From NCBI GenBank assembly GCA_046542305.1, contig JBKHBQ010000050.1, positions 1 to 18,719 of the forward strand: 18,719 bases of DNA, read 5' to 3'. Each line of letters begins with the position of its first letter. Position 1 is the stretch's first letter. The notes beneath the pieces are model-generated. The model saw nothing but the letters and a program-made list of their open reading frames with translations. It made no database searches and was not told where the DNA came from. Below, in pieces: positions 7,492-14,965 of this stretch. The translations under genes were made by a program, and so were the position numbers. Origin of the DNA: JBKHBQ01 sp046542305 (GTDB taxonomy: Bacteria; Bacteroidota; Bacteroidia; Bacteroidales; 4484-276).

Positions 7492-9296
7492 TATTCAGGT
7501 TTTTCATACAAAATATCAGGGCCGTATTGGATGGGCTGATTGTAGCAGCGCTGATCGTGGCTTTTTCGCTGTGGGATCCGTTCGGATGGTTCAGCCGAAC
7601 CCCGAAAATAAAAGATACGCCTGTGAGCCTGCGCAGCGTAAAGGAAATCGGGCAACTGGTCACCGCCGAATATTACGGCGAGGTGGTGGCCTCGCTTAAG
7701 GAAAGCATGATCCGGGATTTCACGGATACAGCCGTTGAAAATCAGGCTAACGGTTTGTACCGCGATCTGATCTCATCGATCATGAATCTGAAACTCGAGG
7801 ATGAGGAAGCGCAAGCAAGATGGATAAGCTTCAGAAGCAAGGTAGAATTCAGCAATATCGAACGGAAATTCGGAAGCAGGTTTCCGGTGGTCACCAACGA
7901 TTATTTGTACTTCCCGATGATGGCCTTTCTGGCGGATACGCTCTCCGACACGGGACTTCTTCCGCCCAGCGATGACAAGGAAGCCATGGTGCTCTGGCAT
8001 TATTTTAATCGGAAAACTGACCTTTTGCAGGCAATGCTTCCCGCCGCAACCGAACGCACGGAGATTTTGTCAGGATTCCGGAAACATTATCTGCAATACC
8101 GCACCGACAGTGTACACAAGGAAAAGATCAGAAAAGAAATCATTTACATCGGGCGCGGCTGGGTGAAAGCCGGTATTGATTTCGGAAGCTTCGACAATAC
8201 AAATTTTTGGTTCGATCACACCAGCAAGACCATTTATTTCAAAAATTTTGAACCCAAAATTCTCGACACCGATATCAATCCCTGGTTCATTCCCGAAAAA
8301 AAGATAAAGGGTTACGAACTGGTGGTGGCTACCGGAAGGATCAAAGAACCCTTCGAGGAATCGAAGCAGGTGAAAATGCTGTGTAAAGAAAAACTCCGCC
8401 TGCAGGCGCTGCAAAGCGGCATTCTGCAGCAGGCGCGCGAAAATGCGCGAGTGAGCCTTCGTCATCTTTTTTCGCTGCTGATGGATGAGGATATCAATCA
8501 GGTGGTTTTTACATCCAACAAATACGTGTATGTGATGAATGAAGTGGCTGCCGACTCGCTGATCGACGAAAACGAGGCACTGATGCTCGACAGCCTGATA
8601 CGAAACGATGCACAACGGCGTGACACATCATGGTATCTCAATTTCAATATTCAATTGGAAGAGTTGATGGATTTCTGCCAACAGCTTCAAAAGGTTAAGT
8701 TTGAACCTGCCAATGAGTCTTTTGACTTTTATGCACCCGAACTGGCAAATATTTTCAAAGATGGAATTTTGCGGCCGGCCGATTTTAAAATCCTTAACCG
8801 GCACAATGCCGTTTTTAACCATCGCGACTGTGAACTGGATGTAAAGCAGAAGTTGTTGGGATTCTACTCCTCACTCGATCCCGATTACAGCGAAATTTAC
8901 GATTTTCTTAAAGCAGATTCCACAGCCACCACCTACCTGCACCTGGATCGTGATTCGCTGTTTTCGACAAACCTGAGAACCCAAATGCTGCTTTCCAACA
9001 CCCGCAAACAGCAGTTCAAAAAACTTGTAACGGACAGCATTGGCGCCATCCTTCTGCGCGACCCGGCTTATCCGCTGCTGCTGTGGTACCACGGCTCCCG
9101 GGTGTGGCAGGAAGCTTTGTGGGGATTCAACCTGAATGTATTTCAACTGGCCGACAGCATACAGTTTTCCGGCGGAGGTGCAGCATACCTGTTACCGGAA
9201 GGGGATTCGCTGCAGATAAATAATCTTCTGTGGGAAATACAAAGCAAACACCTGACGGCCATTCGTTCCAACGACACACTTTACCTATCGGAATAA
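7488..9296 (+). CDS. large membrane-anchored DUF4230 protein
   Basis: The 602-residue protein has one N-terminal helix (about 13-29) and is otherwise soluble, so it should be anchored by its N-terminus. The DUF4230 pattern is split: SVKEIGQLVTAEYYGEVVAS at 50-69, then a roughly 145-residue helical insertion, then IIYIGRGWVKAGIDF (218-232), the strand FKNFEPKILDTDI and a long helix LRLQALQSGILQQARENAR (303-321). About 260 further residues (341-602) have no motif I recognise; they end in a strand-rich stretch. It is the last gene of the operon and overlaps the DUF4230 lipoprotein by ATGA. The length is far above the usual 200-residue family member. No enzymatic residues are evident, and a structural or scaffold role is inference. 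Confidence 0.8.
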   Translation: MIFRFFIQNIRAVLDGLIVAALIVAFSLWDPFGWFSRTPKIKDTPVSLRSVKEIGQLVTAEYYGEVVASLKESMIRDFTDTAVENQANGLYRDLISSIMNLKLEDEEAQARWISFRSKVEFSNIERKFGSRFPVVTNDYLYFPMMAFLADTLSDTGLLPPSDDKEAMVLWHYFNRKTDLLQAMLPAATERTEILSGFRKHYLQYRTDSVHKEKIRKEIIYIGRGWVKAGIDFGSFDNTNFWFDHTSKTIYFKNFEPKILDTDINPWFIPEKKIKGYELVVATGRIKEPFEESKQVKMLCKEKLRLQALQSGILQQARENARVSLRHLFSLLMDEDINQVVFTSNKYVYVMNEVAADSLIDENEALMLDSLIRNDAQRRDTSWYLNFNIQLEELMDFCQQLQKVKFEPANESFDFYAPELANIFKDGILRPADFKILNRHNAVFNHRDCELDVKQKLLGFYSSLDPDYSEIYDFLKADSTATTYLHLDRDSLFSTNLRTQMLLSNTRKQQFKKLVTDSIGAILLRDPAYPLLLWYHGSRVWQEALWGFNLNVFQLADSIQFSGGGAAYLLPEGDSLQINNLLWEIQSKHLTAIRSNDTLYLSE

Positions 9297-9345
9297 ACCA
9301 CAGCCGTAAACAATGCTTCCCATCAGTGGTTTACTTATGGAAGCC

Positions 9346-9441
9346 GGTTTTACAAAATCCATATAAACAATTGATTCATAACAAAACGGTCAATTATTTT
9401 TTATACACCTGGCATTATCAGCGTGGCGGTTTTGTAAAACC
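9346..9441. repeat. two copies of a dyad-type element GGTTTTACAAAA, inverted, upstream of the glucan operon
   Basis: GGTTTTACAAAA at 9346-9357 recurs on the opposite strand at 9430-9441, where the full site is the near-perfect palindrome GGTTTTGTAAAACC (9428-9441). The first copy is also dyad-like (GGTTTTACAAAATCC). The second copy covers the -33 box of the promoter, so a protein bound there could block or recruit RNA polymerase and a dimer pair could loop the 72 nt between the copies. The two could alternatively pair as a long RNA stem. Confidence 0.5.
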
Positions 9442-9461
9442 AGGGCGAAGATGTTATTTTG
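9431..9461 (+). promoter_or_regulatory. promoter of the GH77-GH13-DUF2891 operon
   Basis: TTTG (9431-9434) is followed after exactly 19 nt by TTATTTTG (9454-9461), one base away from TAnnTTTG. This is the canonical -33/-7 geometry of Bacteroidota primary sigma promoters and lies 31 nt before the ATG at 9493. The -33 box sits inside the palindrome at 9428-9441. Confidence 0.6.
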
Positions 9462-9492
9462 CAGGATATTTCATCAACTAACCATCAACAAC

Positions 9493-10977
9493 ATGAACAT
9501 CAAAAGAAGCAGCGGTATCCTGTTGCATCCCACATCCTTACCCGGCCGTCATGGAATCGGTTCGCTGGGCCGTCATGCATTTTCCTTTGTGGATTACCTT
9601 AACCAGTGCAGGCAAAAACTCTGGCAGGTACTGCCCCTGGGCCATACCGGCTACGGCGATTCACCCTATCAATCCTTTTCAATCCACGCCGGAAATCCCA
9701 TTCTGATCGATTTGGATTTGCTCCTGAATGAGGGGCTTCTCCATGAAAACGAGATCAACCCGGAACCTCCTTTCCCTGAAGATCGCGTGGATTACGGGCG
9801 GGTGATCAATTATATTCGCGACAGATTAAAACTTGCGCACGAGCGGTTCCGCCATGACGCCCAACACCTGAAAGCAGATTATGATCGTTTCGTACATGAT
9901 AACCAACACTGGCTCCATGACTATGCCATGTTTATTGCGCTTAAAGAGCGGTTTGGCGGGAAACCCTGGTGGGAATGGAATGATGAATTCAGGCTGAGGC
10001 ACGAATCAGCCATCCAGAAATTTACGGAACATTCCAACAAAGAGATCAGCTTTTACAAATTCAGCCAGTTCCTGTTTTTCAGACAGTGGGGCGAAGTGAA
10101 AAAATATGCCAACAACAGGGGAATATCCATCATTGGAGATATCCCGCTATACGTTGCTCACGATAGTTCGGATGTGTGGAGTCATCATCACTTGTTTCAG
10201 TTTGATGAGGAACGCAAACCGGTTAAAGTGGCAGGGGTGCCACCTGATTATTTCAGCAAAACAGGCCAGCTTTGGGGCAACCCGCTCTACGACTGGAACT
10301 ATATGCAACAGAATGGCTTCAGGTGGTGGACCGGCAGGGTGAAATCGGCGCTGGAACTCTTCGACATTGTCCGCATCGATCACTTCCGCGGTTTCGAAGC
10401 ATACTGGGCCGTGCCTTACGGCGATAAAACCGCAATCAATGGCGAATGGGTAACCGCCCCGGGTCACGACCTTTTCAGGACCATCCAGTCGGAAATGGGC
10501 AACCTCCCGATCATCGCCGAAGATCTGGGCATCATCACGCCCGAGGTGGAAGCGCTGCGCGACGGCTTTCAGTTTCCCGGCATGAAAATCCTGCAGTTTG
10601 CCTTCCATTCAGATGAAGGCAGCGGATACCTGCCCCATAATTTCGACAAGAATTTTGTGGTATACACCGGTACCCACGACAACGATACCCTGCTGGGCTG
10701 GTTCACAGCACTCGAAAAAGATATCAAGAAAAAAGTGCTGAATTATGCCGACGCATCCAGAAAAGATGTTGTAAAAAAAATCATTCGGGTGGCATGGGGT
10801 TCGGTGGCTACCATGGCAGTTATCCCGCTTCAGGATCTCCTGGAACTGGGAAGCGAAGCCCGCATGAACACCCCGGGCACGCCCTCCGGAAACTGGCAGT
10901 GGCGTTTTCGCAGCGATCAGCTTACCGAAGAAAAAGCCGGGTGGCTGGCGCACATTACACAACTCTACAACCGATAA
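9493..10977 (+). CDS. malQ: 4-alpha-glucanotransferase (GH77, short amylomaltase type)
   Basis: The enzyme moves alpha-1,4-glucan segments between malto-oligosaccharides in the cytoplasm. The 494-residue product starts MNIKRSSGILLHPTSLPG and has the GH77 hallmarks: GDIPLYVAHDSSDVW (215-229), nucleophile Asp296 in DIVRIDHFRGFEAYW, acid/base Glu343 in IIAEDLGIITPEV, and Asp396 in GTHDNDT. The length matches the short Thermus/plant DPE1 type, lacking the N-terminal starch-binding domains that make many Bacteroidota GH77 enzymes about 900 residues. The start at 9493 is chosen because family sequences begin with this S-S-G-I-L-L-H-P-T-S-L segment and because it sits just after a good promoter; an upstream ATG at 9451 lies in the -7 region. 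It is first of three genes spaced 3 nt apart. Confidence 0.95.
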   Translation: MNIKRSSGILLHPTSLPGRHGIGSLGRHAFSFVDYLNQCRQKLWQVLPLGHTGYGDSPYQSFSIHAGNPILIDLDLLLNEGLLHENEINPEPPFPEDRVDYGRVINYIRDRLKLAHERFRHDAQHLKADYDRFVHDNQHWLHDYAMFIALKERFGGKPWWEWNDEFRLRHESAIQKFTEHSNKEISFYKFSQFLFFRQWGEVKKYANNRGISIIGDIPLYVAHDSSDVWSHHHLFQFDEERKPVKVAGVPPDYFSKTGQLWGNPLYDWNYMQQNGFRWWTGRVKSALELFDIVRIDHFRGFEAYWAVPYGDKTAINGEWVTAPGHDLFRTIQSEMGNLPIIAEDLGIITPEVEALRDGFQFPGMKILQFAFHSDEGSGYLPHNFDKNFVVYTGTHDNDTLLGWFTALEKDIKKKVLNYADASRKDVVKKIIRVAWGSVATMAVIPLQDLLELGSEARMNTPGTPSGNWQWRFRSDQLTEEKAGWLAHITQLYNR

Positions 10978-10980
10978 ACC

Positions 10981-12714
10981 ATGAAACAGTCAAAAATCTC
11001 CATTTACCAGTTATTGCCGCGTTTGTTTGGGAACAAGAACAAGGATTGCCGCATCAACGGAAGCATAGAAGAAAACGGATGCGGAAAATTTCATGATATC
11101 ACCAAAGAGGCGCTTACGGCAATCCGCGATTTGGGCATCACTCATGTATGGTACACCGGCATTCTGGAACATGGCACCATAACGGATTATTCCGGTTTCG
11201 GAATCCCGCAGGATCATCCGGTGCTGGTGAAAGGTAAGGCCGGATCACCTTACGCGGTTAAGGATTATTATGATGTGGATCCCGATCTGGCTGAAGATGT
11301 CAACAAGCGCATGAGCGAATTTGAAGCCCTGGTGGAAAGAACGCGTTCGATGGACTTGAAAACGATCATCGATTTTGTTCCCAATCATGTATTCAGGCAG
11401 TACCAATCCGATGCGAAACCCGCGGGCGTAAAGGATTTTGGTGAGACTGACAACACAACTAAGGCCTTTCATCCTGATAACAACTTTTATTACCTGCCCG
11501 GCAAAACTTTCGAAATACCGGAGGGCCTGGATTGGCTGAATGAAATAGCTGATTTGATCCCAAAGCAATCCTACAAGGAAAAACCCGCCAAAGCCACAGG
11601 CAACGATAAATTCGAAGCCCGCCCGGGTCGTGACGACTGGTACGAAACCGTCAAACTGAATTACGGTGTGGATTACCTGAACGAACGGAAGCGGTATTTC
11701 GATCCGGTGCCGGATACCTGGCACAAGATGCTCAGGATTCTTAAGTTTTGGGCTGACAAGGGGGTGGATGGGTTCAGGTGCGATATGGCCGAAATGGTTC
11801 CGGTGGAATTCTGGAACTGGGCCATAACGAAGGTGAAGGAGGAATTTTCGGAAGTAATCTTCATTGCCGAGATTTACAATCCGCTGGAATATCACAACTA
11901 TGTGCACAAAGGCGGGTTCGATTACCTGTACGACAAGGTGGGTCTGTACGACACGCTGAAACACATCCTTACCGAAAACGGCTCCACTTCAGCCATCACC
12001 AGTTGCTGGCAAATTCTGGAGGGGCTCGATCAGCATATGCTTCGGTTTGTGGAAAACCATGACGAGGTGCGGCTTGCCTCAGCAGCCTTTGCCGGAAATC
12101 CACATGCCGGAATCCCGGCGATGACGGTGAGCGCAGCGCTGAACACCGGTCCGGTGCTTACCTATTCCGGGCAGGAAGTCGGCGAGCCGGCAGCAGGAAA
12201 GGCAGGTTTCAGCGGCGACGATGGCAGGACTACCATCTACGATTACTTCAATATGCCGGCGCATCAGCAGTGGATGAACGAAGGGAAATTCGACGGCGGG
12301 CAACTGGATGAAAATCAGCGGCGGCTCAGACAGTTTTACCAGAAAATCCTGAACCTGAGCATTCGCAACGATGCTGTGATCAACGGCCGCTTTTACGACC
12401 TGATGTGGGCCAACACCTGGGAAAGCCTGCCCAACCGCGATAAAGTCTATGCCTGGCTGCGCTTCACGGAAAATCAGCGTCTGCTTTTTGTGGTAAATTT
12501 CGAATCGCAGCATTCGTCGAACGTGAAAATCCGGATTCCCGAACATGCATTCGGGGAAATGGGTTGGAATGACGCCGAACAGTTCACATATCACGAAATA
12601 CTCTGGAACCGTTGCCGGGATAGAATTTCAAAAACAGAAGCGGCACAATCAGGCGTTCCCGTCAAACTAAATCCGTTTGATGCTGTTGTTATTGAAGTTA
12701 CCAAATCATCCTAA
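10981..12714 (+). CDS. cytoplasmic alpha-amylase family enzyme (GH13)
   Basis: The 577-residue GH13 protein has no signal peptide, so it should act on intracellular glucans or imported oligosaccharides. The conserved regions are in order: DFVPNH (131-136), GVDGFRCDMAEMVP with nucleophile Asp268, IFIAEIYNP with acid/base Glu297, and FVENHDEVR with Asp361. The N-terminus (ISIYQLLPRLFGNK) and ITHVWYTGILEHGT are typical of a cytoplasmic subfamily common in Bacteroidota. A long insert of roughly 90 residues lies between regions I and II. The C-terminal beta domain (about 470-577) ends DAVVIEV. Exact specificity (amylase, maltogenic enzyme or cyclomaltodextrinase-like) cannot be read. It begins 3 nt after malQ and is followed 3 nt later by the DUF2891 gene. 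Confidence 0.93.
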   Translation: MKQSKISIYQLLPRLFGNKNKDCRINGSIEENGCGKFHDITKEALTAIRDLGITHVWYTGILEHGTITDYSGFGIPQDHPVLVKGKAGSPYAVKDYYDVDPDLAEDVNKRMSEFEALVERTRSMDLKTIIDFVPNHVFRQYQSDAKPAGVKDFGETDNTTKAFHPDNNFYYLPGKTFEIPEGLDWLNEIADLIPKQSYKEKPAKATGNDKFEARPGRDDWYETVKLNYGVDYLNERKRYFDPVPDTWHKMLRILKFWADKGVDGFRCDMAEMVPVEFWNWAITKVKEEFSEVIFIAEIYNPLEYHNYVHKGGFDYLYDKVGLYDTLKHILTENGSTSAITSCWQILEGLDQHMLRFVENHDEVRLASAAFAGNPHAGIPAMTVSAALNTGPVLTYSGQEVGEPAAGKAGFSGDDGRTTIYDYFNMPAHQQWMNEGKFDGGQLDENQRRLRQFYQKILNLSIRNDAVINGRFYDLMWANTWESLPNRDKVYAWLRFTENQRLLFVVNFESQHSSNVKIRIPEHAFGEMGWNDAEQFTYHEILWNRCRDRISKTEAAQSGVPVKLNPFDAVVIEVTKSS

Positions 12715-12717
12715 ATT

Positions 12718-13731
12718 ATGAAGCAACTTTTAACCACCATGATATTCCTGATCTTTGCTTCAGGAATTTCTGCACAATCATCCGCACAGCTATCGGGCTT
12801 GCAGCCCGAACTGGCTAACAAGCTCGCCATGACCGCCGTGGAATGCCTAAAGGAGGTGAAACCGCAAAAAGGACTTGCCGTAAATGAATCACCCGATTGC
12901 AGCCTTTGGCTTTCATCGATGCACAGCCATTGGGCGCTGGTAAAATTGCTCAGGGAATTTCCCGGTCTTCCGGCTGAAAAGGAAATAAGAAGCTTAATCG
13001 GAGAAAACCTCAACCCCATGACGGTGGAGATTATGACCACCGAGCTGATGCAAAACACACAGCTTTTCGCGCAAAGCGAATCCTGGGCCTGGGTACTGAA
13101 ATTACAAACCGTAGTGGATGAATGGGACGATGCCGACGCCGTAAGTTGGAGCGCTGCTTTGAAACCTTTCACCGAATTGCTCGTAAATCAATTCCTGCAA
13201 CATACCATGACAATGGCAGGTTTCCAGCCGGCAGAAGCCTCGCCACGCAAAGCATTTGCACTTTCGCTGGCCTGGGATTATGCAGTAGCCACAGACAACA
13301 CGCTGCTAAAGGAGATGATCCAGAACAAGTCACTCGATCTTTATCTGAGCGCCGAACAATGCGAATTCAGCACAGAGAACAGCTATTTTGCCCCCTGCCT
13401 CACGGAAGCAGCCCTCATGGCACGAGCGGCCCCCGGGGATTTGCTGAAGCCATGGATGGAACGCTACCTGCCTGCAATTTCGATCGATCCTGCTGTTGCT
13501 ACCCAACATTTTTCATTATCTCCCCCCGATGTTTCGGCACAGGAAGTTGCACAAAGCCTTTCGGCGGCGTGGAGCATGGCCGGTATCACCAAAAAATCGG
13601 GAAATGAACAGGCATTCGAAGCAGAAAGCAGAAAGCTGATAGAACAAACAATTGAATTTGTTGCCGGGAGCAAACTGCATGATTCGGTAGTGGCTACTTT
13701 TTTGGTTTATGCTATAGAAATCAGCAATTGA
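12718..13731 (+). CDS. exported DUF2891-like protein, degenerate at conserved positions
   Basis: The 337-residue protein has a signal peptide (about 1-19, GISA|Q), so it is likely periplasmic. Family resemblance to DUF2891 is seen in order at MHSHWALVKLLREFPGLP (68-85), ESWAWVLKL (121-129), the acidic-aromatic EWDDADAVSWSAALKP (135-150), FAPCLTEAALM (224-234), SAAWSMAGI (282-290) and VVATFLVYAI (324-333). From memory, family members carry DWHSxVHxHW, GxHxNTAF and HWLATFAVYAL; here these are SLWLSSMHSHW, ASPRKAF and HDSVVATFLVYAI, so several invariant Asp/His/Trp are replaced. It may be a non-catalytic paralogue; DUF2891 proteins have no established activity. It is co-operonic with GH77/GH13. 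The family call is fairly sure, the inactivity call less so. Confidence 0.75.
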   Translation: MKQLLTTMIFLIFASGISAQSSAQLSGLQPELANKLAMTAVECLKEVKPQKGLAVNESPDCSLWLSSMHSHWALVKLLREFPGLPAEKEIRSLIGENLNPMTVEIMTTELMQNTQLFAQSESWAWVLKLQTVVDEWDDADAVSWSAALKPFTELLVNQFLQHTMTMAGFQPAEASPRKAFALSLAWDYAVATDNTLLKEMIQNKSLDLYLSAEQCEFSTENSYFAPCLTEAALMARAAPGDLLKPWMERYLPAISIDPAVATQHFSLSPPDVSAQEVAQSLSAAWSMAGITKKSGNEQAFEAESRKLIEQTIEFVAGSKLHDSVVATFLVYAIEISN

Positions 13732-13781
13732 TTATCATAATGATTAAAACGATCTGATTACTCTAATTACACTAAATTTAC

Positions 13782-13789
13782 TAATTTTA
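13782..13789 (+). promoter_or_regulatory. weak -7 candidate before the ATPase/TOPRIM pair
   Basis: TAATTTTA lies 31 nt before the ATG at 13820 and differs from TAnnTTTG at the last base. No -33 TTTG is seen. The whole gap 13732-13819 is strongly AT-rich and holds no terminator that I can see. Confidence 0.2.
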
Positions 13790-13819
13790 CAAATTCACCA
13801 TAACTACTGATGATAAAAC

Positions 13820-14962
13820 ATGATTATTTCCAGAATAATTATAGCCAATTGGAAAAACTTTAAAGAAGTTAATGTACCGCTGAAAAACAGAGTATTTCTT
13901 ATTGGGCCAAATGCATCAGGGAAGTCAAATTTTTTAGATGTTCTTAGATTTCTTCGTGATATCGCTAAACCTGGTGGTGGATTACAGAATGCAGTTCTCG
14001 ACCGAGGAGGGATTTCAAAAATTCGTTGTTTAGCAGCAAGAAAAAACCCGAATGTTGAACTAGAAATCCATTTGTCAGATTATAATTCGAGCGAAATACT
14101 TTGGAAATATTCGATAGGAATTAAACAGGAAGTTCGCGGATATAGGCTTCCTTACCTTGTTTATGAAAAAATTTGGAAAGGAAATACTTTAATTTTAGAC
14201 AGACCTAACAAAGATGATTTAGCTGACCGTGAAAGGCTAACACAAACACATCTTGAGCAAATCAATACAAATAAGGAATTCAGAGAAATTGCCAAATTCC
14301 TGGAAGATGTTGTATATCTGCATTTACTCCCTCAGTTGTTAAAACACCCCAGCTCTTTTACGGGCCCGGATTTACCTGGCGATCCTTTTGGAAAAGGATT
14401 CCTGGACCGGATAGCAAAAGTAAATGAGAACACCAGAAAGTCAAGGCTCAAGAAAATTGATCTTGCCTTAAAAATTGCAGTTCCTCAGTTCAAATCAATC
14501 AACTTTACAGAAATTAACGGCAGGCCTCATCTTGAAGCAATTTATGATCATTGGAGACCAAAAGCCGGCAAACAACAGGAAGATCAGTTCTCAGACGGTA
14601 CACTCCGGCTCATTGCACTTTTGTGGGCGTTGCAGGAAGGAGACAGTCTTTTATTATTAGAAGAACCGGAACTGTCGCTAAATAGTGCAATTGTTTCAAG
14701 AATTCCTTCTTTAATTTACAAGTTTCAAAAACCAAAAAAAAGGCAGGTATTTATTTCTTCGCATAGCATGGATCTTTTCAGTGACAAAGGAATAGCATAC
14801 GATGAAATTTTGTTGTTAAATCCAACACCAGAAGGAACTGAAATTATGAATACTGCATCAATCCCTGAAGTTAAACTTTTACTTGAGGGTGGAATTTCAC
14901 CTGGCGCTGCATTATTACCAAGAACCAGACCCAAAAATATCAATCAGTTAACCATTTTTTAG
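13820..14962 (+). CDS. AAA_21/OLD-type ATPase, probable defence component
   Basis: The 380-residue SMC/ABC-like ATPase has Walker A GPNASGKS (29-36), an ABC signature-like QFSDGTLRL (256-264), Walker B LLLLEEPELSL (277-287) and switch His315 in SSHSMDLF (313-320). Its N-terminus begins in the first strand (MIISRIIIANWKNF) typical of RecF/OLD-like proteins, and the C-terminal LLEGGISPGAALLPRTRP matches this family. It ends 3 nt before a TOPRIM-like gene. ATPase plus TOPRIM pairs are the architecture of OLD, Gabija and PARIS defence systems. Base composition is visibly AT-richer than the flanks and codon use differs, suggesting acquisition by transfer. No terminator or recombinase is nearby. 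The ATPase call is secure; the defence role is inference. Confidence 0.9.
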   Translation: MIISRIIIANWKNFKEVNVPLKNRVFLIGPNASGKSNFLDVLRFLRDIAKPGGGLQNAVLDRGGISKIRCLAARKNPNVELEIHLSDYNSSEILWKYSIGIKQEVRGYRLPYLVYEKIWKGNTLILDRPNKDDLADRERLTQTHLEQINTNKEFREIAKFLEDVVYLHLLPQLLKHPSSFTGPDLPGDPFGKGFLDRIAKVNENTRKSRLKKIDLALKIAVPQFKSINFTEINGRPHLEAIYDHWRPKAGKQQEDQFSDGTLRLIALLWALQEGDSLLLLEEPELSLNSAIVSRIPSLIYKFQKPKKRQVFISSHSMDLFSDKGIAYDEILLLNPTPEGTEIMNTASIPEVKLLLEGGISPGAALLPRTRPKNINQLTIF

Positions 14963-14965
14963 TCT

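Noticed and set aside
4351..9296. Reading the muramidase operon as part of a prophage lysis cassette
   Set aside because: No holin, tail, capsid, portal or integrase gene is present in the window, and two DUF4230 proteins are not phage genes; kept as a chromosomal operon, though the flanks outside the window were not seen.
9295..9334. Hairpin AAACCAC/GTGGTTT (9295-9301 with 9326-9332) as terminator of the muramidase operon
   Set aside because: The loop is 24 nt and no T tract follows; an overlapping GTAAAC/GTTTAC pairing (9306-9311 with 9329-9334) competes with it.
11245..11964. Long open frame on the minus strand (239 codons) inside the GH13 gene
   Set aside because: It is antisense to conserved catalytic regions I-III of GH13 and shows no domain; an opposite-strand shadow.
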